From contig NZ_CP092497.1 of assembly GCF_022479115.1 (NCBI RefSeq), positions 8,928,001 to 8,992,000 of the forward strand: a stretch of 64,000 nt of DNA. The letters are read 5' to 3'. Below the pieces are notes generated by a model that worked only from the letters and a program-made list of their open reading frames with translations, did not search any database and was not told the origin of the DNA. Both the position numbers and the translations under genes were made by a program. How positions within the stretch are numbered: the stretch's first letter is position 1; each line of letters begins with the position of its first letter. Below are positions 17,363-26,137 of the stretch, one piece after another. Source of the DNA: Amycolatopsis sp. EV170708-02-1. GTDB lineage: Bacteria > Actinomycetota > Actinomycetes > Mycobacteriales > Pseudonocardiaceae.

Positions 17363-17962
17363 ATGGCTAGCTCGATGTTGGCGCTGATCAGCGCATTCGG
17401 CCTGGTACTCGCCGTGGAACTGCCGGACAAGACCCTCGTCGCCACCTTGGTTCTCACCACTCGTTTCCGCGCATGGCCGGTATTCGTCGGTGTCACCGCC
17501 GCATTCGCCGTGCAATCCGCGATCGCCGCCACGTTCGGCAGTGTGCTCACTTTGTTGCCGGAGGCGCTGGTGACCGCGATCGTCGCCGGAATGTTCGGCA
17601 TCGGCGCGTACATGCTTCTTCGCGAAGGGTTCAGTCCCGCGAAGGACGGCGGAGAGGACGCCTCGCGTTCCGGCCCCGGCCCCGCGACCTTCCTCCGCTC
17701 CGCGCTGACGTCGTTCGGTGTGCTGTTCGCCGCAGAGTGGGGCGACGCGTCCCAGCTCGCGACGGCCAGCCTCACGACTCGCTTCGGCAACCCGTTCGCG
17801 GTCGGCCTCGGCTCCTTCGTCGCGCTTGTCGCCGTCGCCGGTCTGGCCGTCTTCATCGGCGCGAAGGTGCGCAGCCGGATCCGCCCCAAGCTCATCCAGC
17901 GCGTGGCCGGCTTCGTCTTCGCCGGCTTCTCGTTGTTCGCGCTGGCCCAGCTCGCGTTCTGA
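17363..17962 (+). CDS. GDT1/TMEM165 (UPF0016) family cation transporter
   Basis: A 199-residue membrane protein with six hydrophobic segments in two homologous halves, each carrying the family signature E-x-G-D-K/R-T/S in modified form: E19-L-P-D-K-T24 and E125-W-G-D-A-S130. Characterised members export manganese or exchange calcium/manganese for protons. The first motif has Pro for Gly and the second has Ala for Lys/Arg, so specificity could differ. GGTGGAG precedes the ATG. The 5' leader contains two hairpins, one overlapping the ribosome site, which suggests post-transcriptional control. It stands alone; the following gene begins 87 bp later. Confidence 0.88.
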   Translation: MASSMLALISAFGLVLAVELPDKTLVATLVLTTRFRAWPVFVGVTAAFAVQSAIAATFGSVLTLLPEALVTAIVAGMFGIGAYMLLREGFSPAKDGGEDASRSGPGPATFLRSALTSFGVLFAAEWGDASQLATASLTTRFGNPFAVGLGSFVALVAVAGLAVFIGAKVRSRIRPKLIQRVAGFVFAGFSLFALAQLAF

Positions 17963-18049
17963 CCGCACGGGGTCTTCACAGGTTCGCCGGGTAACCTTTC
18001 GGGAACGAAAAGGTGAACACCCGCCCCGACGTGCCTGGAGAAACCGGTC

Positions 18050-18712
18050 GTGACCTCGCCGAAGACACTCGCCGTTTCCCCTGTGCACGGCAGGCTCGCG
18101 GTATTCGGCATGGCCGTCGCCGTCGCCATCTCGATCGACCTGCACTTGAGGCTGTCCAGCCAGGTCAGCCCTATCTGGCAGACGCTGTCCGAGTACGTCT
18201 ACGGCTACCTCTCGCCCGGTTCGACGGCGGCCCCGCTGTTCGGCGCGATGTGCCTGGCGCTGGGGTTCGGTTCGCTCGCCCTGCTCGGCGGGATCGCGAA
18301 GGCGCACCGCAAGGGCTACGAGTCCGTTCTCGTCCTGCTCGGCGTGTGGTGTGCCGGCCTGTTCGTCCTCGCGCTCGTCCCCGTCGACCCCGAGGGCCAG
18401 GCCCGGTCGCTGGCGGGCCAGGTCCACAACTACGCCGCGCTGGCGGCCTTCCTCGCGCTTCCCGCCGCCGCCTGGGTGCTGACCCGGCCCGGCCGCGCAC
18501 GCTGCCCGTGGGAGCCGCGGCGCACGACGATCCGGCGGCTTTCGGTGGCCAGCTTCGCCGCGGTGGTGATCGTGCTCGGCGGCTTCGTCTGGACGATGCT
18601 CACCGGGCCGTCGCACCAGGAGGTCACGCTCGGCCTGTTCGAGCGGCTGCTCTTCGCGGTCGACCTCACGCTGCTGGCGACCATGGTGCGCCCGCTGCTC
18701 AGCCACCGCTGA
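18050..18712 (+). CDS. DUF998 family membrane protein
   Basis: A 220-residue integral membrane protein starting at GTG with GGAGAAA 6-7 nt upstream. It has six hydrophobic segments and the DUF998 pattern: ISPIWQTLSEYVYG-like first loop (VSPIWQTLSEYVYG), GCAGLFVLALVPVDPEG-like centre and a VHNYAALAAFLALP segment. The function of the family is not established. A duplicated 3' element with a possible 17-codon reading frame begins four bases after the stop codon. Confidence 0.8.
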   Translation: MTSPKTLAVSPVHGRLAVFGMAVAVAISIDLHLRLSSQVSPIWQTLSEYVYGYLSPGSTAAPLFGAMCLALGFGSLALLGGIAKAHRKGYESVLVLLGVWCAGLFVLALVPVDPEGQARSLAGQVHNYAALAAFLALPAAAWVLTRPGRARCPWEPRRTTIRRLSVASFAAVVIVLGGFVWTMLTGPSHQEVTLGLFERLLFAVDLTLLATMVRPLLSHR

Positions 18713-18715
18713 AAG

Positions 18716-18792
18716 CTGTCGGCGGAGCCGAGATGACCAGGCAGCGCCCTGCCGACGTCGATCGCCGACGCGGGTTACCCCAATGACACTGA
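18716..18792 (+). repeat. Duplicated 3' element, copy 1 (possible 17-codon peptide MTRQRPADVDR...)
   Basis: Begins 4 nt after the DUF998 stop codon with CTGTCGGCGGAGCCGAGATG and runs 77 bp. Its last 60 bp are 53/60 identical to 29592-29651, and its first 20 bp match 29479-29499. GGCGGAG lies 5 nt before an ATG that opens MTRQRPADVDRRRG and stops after 17 codons. It contains two small inverted repeats (GGCAG/CTGCC and CGTCG/CGACG), so it could also act as structured RNA or DNA. Confidence 0.65.
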
Positions 18793-18796
18793 AGCG

Positions 18797-19438
18797 CTAC
18801 TCGGGCTGTTTCAGCACCTCGGCCAGCCGGACGGCGGCCGCCACCACCGCCGGCCCCACCACGGAGGCGTCCAGCGGTTCGAGGGACACGACGCCGACGC
18901 TGGCCTTCAACCCCGGCACACCGCGCACGGGCGCGGCGACCCCGGAGGCGCCCGCCTCCAGCTCACCCGACGAGGTGACCCAGCCTTCGCCGCCGCCGGG
19001 GCGCAGCGTCATCGCCTTGCCCGCCGCGCCGGCGGACAGCGGATGCCGGGTGCCAACGCGGTAGGCGACGTGGAAGCTCGTCCACGACGGTTCGACGACC
19101 GCGACGGCCTGTGCCTGATCCCCCTGCGCGACCGACAGATGCGCTGTCGCGCCGACCTTCTCCGCCAGCTCGCGCAGCACCGGCCGCGCGGCCTCGCGCA
19201 GCTGCGGGAGGACCTGCCCGGCGAGCCGGAGCAGGCCGACCCCCAGCCGCACCTTGTTGCCGTCGCGCCACACCAGGCCGCGTTCGGACAGCGGGACGAG
19301 CAGCCGGTAGACGGCGGCCCGGCTCGCGCCGATGGCGACGGCGAGTTCGGAGATCGTCGCCGCCTCGCCACCGGCGTCCGCGACCGCTTGGAGCAGTGCG
19401 AGCCCTCTGTCCAGGGTCAGCGACCCTTCACGAGTCAC
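18797..19438 (-). CDS. IclR-family transcriptional regulator (probable homogentisate-locus regulator)
   Basis: A 213-residue regulator. It has an N-terminal winged helix (LTLDRGLALLQAV; ISELAVAIGASRAAVYRLLVPL; LGVGLLRL) and a C-terminal IclR effector domain that is shorter than usual (HLSVAQGDQAQAVAVVEP; RHPLSAGAAGKAM). It starts at GTG overlapping the stop of the upstream gene (GTGA), which fixes the start and shows translational coupling. IclR proteins commonly control aromatic catabolism. Its position in a unit divergent from hmgA makes control of homogentisate or tyrosine breakdown the best inference. Confidence 0.88.
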   Translation of the reverse strand: MTREGSLTLDRGLALLQAVADAGGEAATISELAVAIGASRAAVYRLLVPLSERGLVWRDGNKVRLGVGLLRLAGQVLPQLREAARPVLRELAEKVGATAHLSVAQGDQAQAVAVVEPSWTSFHVAYRVGTRHPLSAGAAGKAMTLRPGGGEGWVTSSGELEAGASGVAAPVRGVPGLKASVGVVSLEPLDASVVGPAVVAAAVRLAEVLKQPE

Positions 19439-20328
19439 AAGAGCCCGAGTTCCCCGAGGTCGGCGACCGGCTCGTCGAACGAGGCCGCCGCGTAGGACGC
19501 GAAGAGCCCGCGGACCGCCTTCGCGGCCGGCTCCGACATCCCCTTGGCCTCGGCGGCCAGCGCGGCGCCGTCGGTCGATTCGAGGGCGGCGCGCACGTCG
19601 CCGCCCGAAAGGCAGCGCGCGGACGCCACGATCAGGTTCAGGAACCCGTGGTGGGTGAAACCGCTCGACTCCTCGGTGTGCCGGACGGCGCGGTGCAGGC
19701 TGTTCGTCGCCTTGAACGACGCCCCGGTCGAGCCGCTGACCACGGCGAGGAAGTCGGCGACCTCGTCGACGCTGGGGAAGTTCTCGCCCGCCTTGCCGCC
19801 GCAGCGGATCTTCGGCCAGCTGCCGTGCTCGATCACCTTCCGCACGCCGTCCAGCCAGCCGACGCCGCGCCGCGGCTCGACCACGCGGATGACGTCCTCG
19901 GGCACGAACTCGGAGACCCGCTCCAGCCAGACCTCGTCGACGTCCGACGGCGCCGGCATCTCCACCATGCGCAGGCTGAGGATCTCGCTGCGCGATTCGA
20001 CGATCGAGATCGCCTTCGGGACCCCGCCGAGACCGGTGTCGATGATCAGCGACAGCGGCAGCGGTTCCTTGGGTTTGATCTTGATGAGTTCGGTGATGAG
20101 CTCGGGCAGCCGCGACGCCTGGCACAGGAACACACCGAGGACGCCGGAGTGTTCACCGGCCCTCGACGCGAAGTGCGCACGCAGCGCTTCGGGCATGGAC
20201 GCCTCGCCGGGCGGGAACAACGCCGAGTCGTCGACGAGCCGCGCGAACAGGGGAGGGATTCCTCGGGGGCCGGGTGGCGTGAGTTCCACAGCGCTTGACA
20301 CGACTGACACGCTAGTAGCGTACGACAT
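19435..20328 (-). CDS. Uncharacterised protein encoded divergently from hmgA
   Basis: A 297-residue soluble protein that I do not recognise. There is no signal peptide or membrane helix. It begins MSYATSVSVVSSAVELTPPGPRG and contains FARLVDDSALFPPGEASM, LPLSLIIDTGLGG and VWLERVSEF segments suggesting an alpha/beta fold. The sequence RCGGKAGENFPSVDEVADFLAVV recalls small conserved actinobacterial proteins of unknown role. It is translationally coupled to the IclR regulator and shares a 46-bp divergent promoter region with hmgA, so a part in tyrosine or homogentisate catabolism or its sensing is likely. Confidence 0.75.
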   Translation of the reverse strand: MSYATSVSVVSSAVELTPPGPRGIPPLFARLVDDSALFPPGEASMPEALRAHFASRAGEHSGVLGVFLCQASRLPELITELIKIKPKEPLPLSLIIDTGLGGVPKAISIVESRSEILSLRMVEMPAPSDVDEVWLERVSEFVPEDVIRVVEPRRGVGWLDGVRKVIEHGSWPKIRCGGKAGENFPSVDEVADFLAVVSGSTGASFKATNSLHRAVRHTEESSGFTHHGFLNLIVASARCLSGGDVRAALESTDGAALAAEAKGMSEPAAKAVRGLFASYAAASFDEPVADLGELGLL

Positions 20329-20374
20329 CAGGACAAAATCGTTCGCACAACGGACACGTTCCGGGGAGATTCCG

Positions 20375-21550
20375 ATGCCTTACTACCGGCAGGTAGGCGA
20401 GATCCCGCACAAGCGCCACACGGCGTTCCGCAAGCCCGACGGGGGCCTGTACGCCGAGGAACTGATGGGTGTCGAGGGCTTCTCGGCGGACTCGGCGCTG
20501 CTCTATCACCGCGGCCTGCCCACCGCGATCGTCGACGCCGTCGCGATCGAGGACGAGCGCGGCCCCATCACCCCGAACCACCCGCTCAAACCCCGCGCCT
20601 TCAAGACCCACGACCTCAAGTTCGGCGACGCCGACGCGGTCACCGACCGGCGACGGCTGTTCGGCAACGCCGACGTCACCATCGGCTTCGTCCACGCGAC
20701 CAAGCCTTCTCCGCTGTACCGCAACGCGGCGGGCGACGAGCTGTTCTACGTCCAGGGCGGCGGCGCGACCGTCGAGACGATCTACGGCTCGCTGGAGGTC
20801 GGCGACGGCGACTACCTCGTCATCCCGACGTCGTGCACCTATCGGGTGCTCCCGCACGGTGACGACGGGGTCAAGCTGCTGACCATCGAGGCGCGCGGCC
20901 ACATCGGCCCGCCGAAGCGGTACCTGTCGGCGAAGGGTCAGTTCCTGGAGCACTCGCCGTACTGCGAACGCGACATCCGCGGGCCGTCGGAGCCGCTGGT
21001 CGTCGACGGCACCGACGTCGAGGTCCTCGTGCGGCACCGCGCGGGGCTGACGCGCTACACCTACGCGACCCACCCGTTCGACGTCGTCGGCTGGGACGGC
21101 TGCCTGTACCCGTGGGTGTTCAACATCGACGACTTCGAGCCCATCACCGGCCGCGTGCACCAGCCGCCGCCCGTGCACCAGACGTTCGAGGGGCCGAACT
21201 TCGTGGTCTGCTCGTTCTGCCCGCGCAAGGTCGACTACCACCCCGAGTCGATCCCGGTGCCGTACAACCACGCGAACGTCGACTCGGACGAGCTGATGTT
21301 CTACGTCCGCGGGAACTACGAGGCGCGCAAGGGCTCCGGCATCGAGGTCGGCTCGCTTTCGCTGCACCCGTCCGGCTTCACGCACGGGCCGCAGCCCGGG
21401 GCGGCGGAGGCGTCGATCGGGGCGCAGTTCTTCGACGAGACCGCGGTCATGGTGGACACCTTCGCGCCGCTGGACCTCGGCGAAGCGGCCGACGCTTCGG
21501 AAGACCACGGCTACGCGTGGACGTGGTCCGGCCGCGGTCCCGGCGCCTGA
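20375..21550 (+). CDS. hmgA: Homogentisate 1,2-dioxygenase
   Basis: A 391-residue non-haem iron dioxygenase that opens homogentisate to maleylacetoacetate in tyrosine and phenylalanine degradation. The start is MPYYRQVGEIPHKRH with GGGGAG 7 nt upstream; a longer frame upstream crosses the divergent gene and is rejected. The iron-ligand region is in the C-terminal cupin (PVPYNHANVDSDELMFYVRG ... HPSGFTHGPQPG), with conserved CSFCPRK before it. It is divergent from the unknown gene and IclR regulator, the probable local control. The next enzymes of the pathway are not in the window. Confidence 0.96.
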   Translation: MPYYRQVGEIPHKRHTAFRKPDGGLYAEELMGVEGFSADSALLYHRGLPTAIVDAVAIEDERGPITPNHPLKPRAFKTHDLKFGDADAVTDRRRLFGNADVTIGFVHATKPSPLYRNAAGDELFYVQGGGATVETIYGSLEVGDGDYLVIPTSCTYRVLPHGDDGVKLLTIEARGHIGPPKRYLSAKGQFLEHSPYCERDIRGPSEPLVVDGTDVEVLVRHRAGLTRYTYATHPFDVVGWDGCLYPWVFNIDDFEPITGRVHQPPPVHQTFEGPNFVVCSFCPRKVDYHPESIPVPYNHANVDSDELMFYVRGNYEARKGSGIEVGSLSLHPSGFTHGPQPGAAEASIGAQFFDETAVMVDTFAPLDLGEAADASEDHGYAWTWSGRGPGA

Positions 21551-21561
21551 ATTCCCGCGTC

Positions 21562-21595
21562 GCGGCCATGGCGGGATAAGTACCGCCATGGCCGC
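21562..21595 (+). terminator. 13-bp perfect hairpin after hmgA
   Basis: GCGGCCATGGCGG and CCGCCATGGCCGC form a perfect stem with an 8-nt loop (GATAAGTA), 11 bp after the hmgA stop. There is no U-tract, as is usual for high-GC actinomycete terminators. Confidence 0.7.
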
Positions 21596-21669
21596 AACGG
21601 TTCGGCAACGCCAAGCCTGGCAAGGCGAAACCTCCGGATAATCGGTGTCCCCACCGGCGGAGGTTCTCC

Positions 21670-23487
21670 ATGGTCGTGAATCCTCAGCAGTCCCGCGGCG
21701 GCCGCAAGGTCCTGGCGTTCGTGGCCGCGGCGGTGGTCGCCATCGGTCTGATCATCGGTTTGCGCGCGCTCACGAGCGACTCCGGCGAGGAGGCCGTGGA
21801 AGCGAAGTGCACGACGGGCGACGCGGTCAAGCTGCAGGTGTCCTCGTCGCCGGAAAAGGCGGGCGTGGTCGCCGAGATCGCCAAGGGGTACAGCGGCCGC
21901 ACGGTGGCCGGACGCTGCGTCGACGTGCTCGTGCAGTCGAAATCGTCCGGCACCGCGATGCAGGCGCTGTCCCGCGGCTGGAACGAGGCGGTGGACGGCC
22001 CGCGGCCGGACGTCTGGACGCCCGCCGCGTCCGGCTGGGTGAACCTGTTGCGCCAGAACCTCACCGGCTCCGATCACCCCGCGCTGGTGCCCGAGGGCGA
22101 ACCGGAATCGGTCGCGAACGCGCCGCTGGTCGTCGCCATGCCGAAGCCGATGGCCGAGGCGCTCGGCTGGCCCGGCAAGGGCATCGGCTGGAAGGATCTC
22201 GCCGCGCTGGCCACCGATCCGCAGGGCTGGGCGAAGTACGGCCATCCGGAATGGGGGAGGTTCCGGCTGGGCAAGACGAATCCGAACATCTCGACCTCCG
22301 GTCTGAACGCCACCATCGGCGCCTATTACGCGGCGACGGGCACCTCTTCGGACCTCACCGCGAACGCGCTCGCGAAACCCGAAGCGCGGACGTTCGTGCA
22401 GAACGTCGAGCAGGCCATCGTCCACTACGGCGACAACACGCTGACCTTCCTGACGAACCTGCAGAAGGCCGACGACCGCGGCGCCGCGATGTCCTACATC
22501 TCGGCGGTGACGGTCGAAGAGAACTCGCTCGTCGGCTACAACCAGGGCAATCCCACGAACGATCCGGCGAAACGCGGTCAGCACGCGCCGCCGAAGGTGC
22601 CCCTGGTCGGGATCTACCCGAACGACGGCACGCTCAACTCCGACCACCCGTTCACCGTGCTGAACTGGGCCGACGACGTCCACAAGCAGGTCGCGGCGGA
22701 CTTCCTCGCGCATCTGCGCGGCGCCGAGGCGCAGCAGAAGTTCAGCGACATCGGTTTCCGCACGTTCGACGGGAAACCGGGGTCTCAGACCACGAAGGAG
22801 AACGGCGCCGAGCCGGATTCGAAGCTCAACCTGATCCGCCCGCCGAGCCCGCCGGTGCTGACCGAGGTGCTGAAGTCGTGGAAGGACCTGCGGAAGAAGG
22901 CGAACGTGCTGCTGGTCGTCGACGTCTCCGGTTCGATGGGCGACGGCGTCAGCGGGACCGGGAAGAACAAGATGGATCTCGCGAAACAGGCCGCCGTGGC
23001 GTCGCTGCCGCAGTTCGGCGACGCCGACAAGGTCGGGTTGTGGATGTTCTCGACGAAGCTGGACGGCGACAAGGACTACGTCGAGCTCCGGCCGGTGTCG
23101 CCGATCGGCGGCGAGCCGGGCAGGCAGGAGCTGGCGTCGCGGCTGAACGGGCTGACCCCGCAGAACGGGACGGGGCTCTATGACTCGTCCCTCGCGGCCT
23201 ACGAATTCATGAAACAGCGGCTGGATCCGGACGCGATCAACGCGGTCGTCGTGCTCACCGACGGCCGGAACGAGGATCCGGGCGGAATCGATCTGCCGAA
23301 CCTCGTCGGGCGGTTGCGAGCCGAGGGCGGTGGCGAGGCGGTGCGGCTGTTCACCATCGCGTACGGCTCGGACGCGGATCTGGGCGTGCTCAAGGAGATC
23401 GCCGAGACCACCCAGGGCGTCGGGTACGACTCGTCCAAACCGGACTCGATCGACCAGGTCTTCACCGCCGTCATCTCGAATTTCTGA
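21670..23487 (+). CDS. Membrane-anchored solute-binding-like protein with C-terminal VWA domain
   Basis: A 605-residue protein. An N-terminal transmembrane or signal-anchor helix (KVLAFVAAAVVAIGLIIGL) is followed by an extracytoplasmic region resembling a type 2 periplasmic binding protein (LQVSSSPEKAG; WTPAASGWVNLL; AMSYISAVT). After about residue 410 there is a von Willebrand A domain with a MIDAS motif D-V-S-G-S-M-G and the later VVVLTDGRNED. This arrangement is known in actinobacteria; the role is probably metal-dependent protein binding at the cell surface. It is followed 11 bp later by a coiled-coil membrane protein with which it forms an operon. Confidence 0.85.
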   Translation: MVVNPQQSRGGRKVLAFVAAAVVAIGLIIGLRALTSDSGEEAVEAKCTTGDAVKLQVSSSPEKAGVVAEIAKGYSGRTVAGRCVDVLVQSKSSGTAMQALSRGWNEAVDGPRPDVWTPAASGWVNLLRQNLTGSDHPALVPEGEPESVANAPLVVAMPKPMAEALGWPGKGIGWKDLAALATDPQGWAKYGHPEWGRFRLGKTNPNISTSGLNATIGAYYAATGTSSDLTANALAKPEARTFVQNVEQAIVHYGDNTLTFLTNLQKADDRGAAMSYISAVTVEENSLVGYNQGNPTNDPAKRGQHAPPKVPLVGIYPNDGTLNSDHPFTVLNWADDVHKQVAADFLAHLRGAEAQQKFSDIGFRTFDGKPGSQTTKENGAEPDSKLNLIRPPSPPVLTEVLKSWKDLRKKANVLLVVDVSGSMGDGVSGTGKNKMDLAKQAAVASLPQFGDADKVGLWMFSTKLDGDKDYVELRPVSPIGGEPGRQELASRLNGLTPQNGTGLYDSSLAAYEFMKQRLDPDAINAVVVLTDGRNEDPGGIDLPNLVGRLRAEGGGEAVRLFTIAYGSDADLGVLKEIAETTQGVGYDSSKPDSIDQVFTAVISNF

Positions 23488-23498
23488 GATCATCGGAT

Positions 23499-24239
23499 AT
23501 GCGCTTCGTCCGTGAGCTGGCCGAACCGTGGGGACTGCTCCTCGCGGCGACGTCGGCGGGTGCGGCCTGGGCGGTGCAGCTGCCGGTGCTCGCCGCGCTC
23601 GGCGTCGGCGTGACCGTGCTCGCCGCCCGCGCCGGGGTCGCCGCCGCCACCCGCCCGAAACCGTTGCCGGAGGCCGAAGAACGGCCGCTTCCCGACGTCG
23701 AGCCCGGCTCCCCCGAGGCGGGCTGGGTGCGGCGCGCGGAAGCCGCTGCGGACGGCTTCCGGTCGATCTCCGCGTCGCTCGACGCCGGTCCGCTCGCGGA
23801 TCGGGTGGCCGCCATGGAACCGGTGGTGCGGGAAACCGTCGACACCCTCCGGCGGCTGGCCGCCCGCACGTCCGCCACCGGGAAGGCGCTGGCGCGCGTG
23901 GACCCGGTCGCGGTGTCGGCCGAGAAAGCCCGGCTGCGCAAGGAATTGAAAACCGCCGACGACGACATCCGCGGCGACCTGAACCAGTCGCTCGAATCGG
24001 TGCAGGCACAGGAAGACGTACACGCGCGGCTGTCGAGCGCGCAGCGGAAACTGCTGGCACAGCTGCGATCCGGAGCGCTCGGCCTCGACGGACTGGTCGC
24101 CAGGGCGGCCGAACTCTCGGCCGCCACCGGCGATTCGCTGCTCGACACCACGACGATCGGCGAGCTGAGCGAGCAGTTGGAAGGGATCCGGCGGGGTGTC
24201 GTGGAGACCGAGGAGGCGACGCGGCGCTCGCTCGGCTGA
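23499..24239 (+). CDS. Membrane-anchored coiled-coil protein, operon partner of the VWA protein
   Basis: A 246-residue protein of unknown function. It has a hydrophobic hairpin at residues 10-50 (GLLLAATSAGAAWAV; VLAALGVGVTVLAARAGVAA), a Pro/Glu-rich linker, then long alpha-helices with heptad character (about 85-245) such as LRKELKTADDDIRGDLNQSL and EQLEGIRRGVVETEE. It lies 11 bp after the VWA gene. Together they resemble surface assemblies of VWA plus PspA-like or toxic-anion-resistance-like partners, but no family signature is visible. Confidence 0.75.
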   Translation: MRFVRELAEPWGLLLAATSAGAAWAVQLPVLAALGVGVTVLAARAGVAAATRPKPLPEAEERPLPDVEPGSPEAGWVRRAEAAADGFRSISASLDAGPLADRVAAMEPVVRETVDTLRRLAARTSATGKALARVDPVAVSAEKARLRKELKTADDDIRGDLNQSLESVQAQEDVHARLSSAQRKLLAQLRSGALGLDGLVARAAELSAATGDSLLDTTTIGELSEQLEGIRRGVVETEEATRRSLG

Positions 24240-24243
24240 CCCG

Positions 24244-25251
24244 TCACCGCCCGAACTTGACCTGCCCGAACACCGCGTGCCCCGGCACTCCCGCCTTCGC
24301 GACCTTCCCCGCCGACGGCACGCCGAGCACCCACAGCCGTCCGGTGGCGGCGATGTTCGCGGCCAGCGACGGATCCGAACCGCCCGCCTGCACGGTGACC
24401 TCGCGGCCGTCGGGCAACACGGTCCGGCCTTTCACGGTGACCATGCCGAAGAGGTTGATCGACGCCGGCCCGGACACGACGGCGAGTTCGGTCCAGCGCG
24501 GCTCGGGCAGCTTCCTGAGCAGCACCAGCGCGACGACGGCGAGCCCGAGCGCACCCGCCGCGCAGGCGGACCCGAGCAACGGCGTGTACTCCACCACGAC
24601 ACCGTCCCGCCGCGGGTAGTCCGCCGCCGTCCAGAAGGCGAACGCGCTCATGACGAGCAGCATCACGACACTGAGGAAGTAGTACGCCGAAAGCAGTCGC
24701 CGCTGCTCCGCGAGCATCCGGGCCGGCGACACCGGCTCCGCGGCGAACGGGGCCGAGCCCTTCACCGGGGCGTCGCGGAGGGCACCACGACGCGGGATGA
24801 CGACCCCGGGCAGCACGACGAACGGGCCGAGCACCCAGAGCCGCCGTTGGGCGGCGAGTTGCGCCCGGAGCGGGGCGGGAAGCCGCACGACGAGCCATCG
24901 TCCGTCCAGCGGCACACTCACCCGTGAACCGGCGACGACGGCGCCGTCCAGCCCGTTCACCAGGCGGAACGGCTTGTCGGTGAGCTTCCGCATCGACGAG
25001 GATCCGGCAAGGGCGGAGTAGCCGAAGACGATCGAAGCCGGTGTCATGAAGACGAGGAGGGCCGACGGCGCGGCGATCCCGTGTCCCCCGGTCACCGCGA
25101 GCACGGCGCCCAGGACCACGAGCAGCCCGGTCGCGACGACCATCGTCCCGGTGGTCACGGTGTTGCGGTCGAGAAGGGGTGCCAGGACCGGCATGTTCTT
25201 CGCCGGAATCCCTTCGGGTGGTTCGAGCACCCGGATTCTGTGGTCTTCCAC
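24244..25251 (-). CDS. Uncharacterised four-helix membrane protein
   Basis: A 335-residue protein starting at GTG. It has two hydrophobic pairs (residues about 33-75 and 190-255) and soluble beta-rich segments, each with a short GRWLVVRLPAPLRAQL or GRTVLPDGREVTVQAGGSDP element. No family recognised. It converges on the coiled-coil gene (4 bp between stops). Upstream lies the iron-box promoter of the divergent DUF2470 gene. No ribosome site is obvious, so the start is uncertain. Confidence 0.7.
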   Translation of the reverse strand: MEDHRIRVLEPPEGIPAKNMPVLAPLLDRNTVTTGTMVVATGLLVVLGAVLAVTGGHGIAAPSALLVFMTPASIVFGYSALAGSSSMRKLTDKPFRLVNGLDGAVVAGSRVSVPLDGRWLVVRLPAPLRAQLAAQRRLWVLGPFVVLPGVVIPRRGALRDAPVKGSAPFAAEPVSPARMLAEQRRLLSAYYFLSVVMLLVMSAFAFWTAADYPRRDGVVVEYTPLLGSACAAGALGLAVVALVLLRKLPEPRWTELAVVSGPASINLFGMVTVKGRTVLPDGREVTVQAGGSDPSLAANIAATGRLWVLGVPSAGKVAKAGVPGHAVFGQVKFGR

Positions 25252-25312
25252 CAGGTGAACGTATCGGTACGCGGTGAGACGTGATCCAGGCTACTTCCAC
25301 TCGGCGGCCAGA

Positions 25313-25331
25313 TCAGGTTAGGCTCACCTAA
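25313..25331 (+). promoter_or_regulatory. DtxR/IdeR/DmdR-type iron box before the DUF2470 gene
   Basis: TCAGGTTAGGCTCACCTAA matches the 19-bp actinobacterial iron box TTAGGTTAGGCTAACCTAA at 17 of 19 positions. It ends 3 bp before AGGAGG, so a bound repressor would sit across the promoter or transcription start. Iron-replete repression of the downstream gene is predicted. Confidence 0.85.
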
Positions 25332-25345
25332 CTAGGAGGTGAGCC

Positions 25346-26137
25346 GTGACCACACCGACGTCCATCCGCCGCCCGCCGGCGCCGAACCCCGCGGAACGTG
25401 CGAAGACGATCGCCACCCGCAACGGGCCGGCGACGCTCATGCCGACCGCCGAGCAGCGTGACCTGCCAGGACAGTGCGGCCGTGTCATCCCCGAGCTGCA
25501 CCACGTGCACACGAGCGGCAGCGTCAGCATCCTGCTGCCGGACGAGCACCACCTGGTGAAACGCGCGCACGAGGCACAGCGCGGCGAGCTCGCGGTGATG
25601 GTCGAACTGACCGATCAGGCGCCGGTCGACCTGCGGGAACCCATCCGCGGGCTGCTGTGGATCACGGGCTGGCTCCGCCCGCTTTCCGAGGTTTCGGCAC
25701 GGGCCCGCGCGGTCTCCATCGCCGAAACCCGGCCGGACGAGCGGCTGCTGGACGTCGGGCACGGCCTGACGCTGCTGAGGCTGACCCCGGCATCGCTGGT
25801 GCTCGCCGACGCCGAGGGCACGCACTCGCTCCGGCCGCATATGTTCAGCGCCGCGCCGCCGGACCCCTTCCACGACTACGAGGCCGCGTGGCTGCGGCAT
25901 CTGGAGACCGACCACGCCGACGTCGTCCAGCAGCTCGCCAAGCACGTCCCCGCCGAACTGCGCGGCGGCTGGATCCGGCCGCTGGGGCTGGACCGCTACG
26001 GCCTGCGGCTGCGCGTCGAGGCCGACTCCGGCGATCACGACGTCCGGCTCGCGTTCTCGCGTCCGGTCGAAGGGCCGCAGCAGCTGAGCGGCGAGATCCG
26101 CCGTCTCGTCGGCTGCCCGTACTTTCCGCAGGGTTAG
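25346..26137 (+). CDS. DUF2470-domain protein (haem-utilisation HugZ/HutZ-like)
   Basis: A 263-residue soluble protein. An N-terminal split-barrel-like part (TIATRNGPATLMPTAEQ; SVSILLPDEHHLVKRAH) precedes a C-terminal DUF2470 domain (HLETDHADVVQQLAKHVP...LDRYGLRLRVEADSGDHDVRLAFSRPV). DUF2470 proteins include haem-degrading or haem-storage proteins and pair with iron uptake genes. It starts at GTG with AGGAGG 6 nt upstream, behind an almost perfect iron box. The gene is therefore expected to be iron-repressed and to serve haem-iron or siderophore metabolism. It ends in a four-base overlap with the convergent PPOX gene. Confidence 0.85.
   Translation: MTTPTSIRRPPAPNPAERAKTIATRNGPATLMPTAEQRDLPGQCGRVIPELHHVHTSGSVSILLPDEHHLVKRAHEAQRGELAVMVELTDQAPVDLREPIRGLLWITGWLRPLSEVSARARAVSIAETRPDERLLDVGHGLTLLRLTPASLVLADAEGTHSLRPHMFSAAPPDPFHDYEAAWLRHLETDHADVVQQLAKHVPAELRGGWIRPLGLDRYGLRLRVEADSGDHDVRLAFSRPVEGPQQLSGEIRRLVGCPYFPQG

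Noticed and set aside
21511..24060. Very long open frame on the minus strand opposite the VWA gene; similar ones opposite actP, cydDC and cydB
   Set aside because: Third-position GC bias keeps antisense frames open in this genome. Composition is Arg/Pro/Ala-rich with no motifs.
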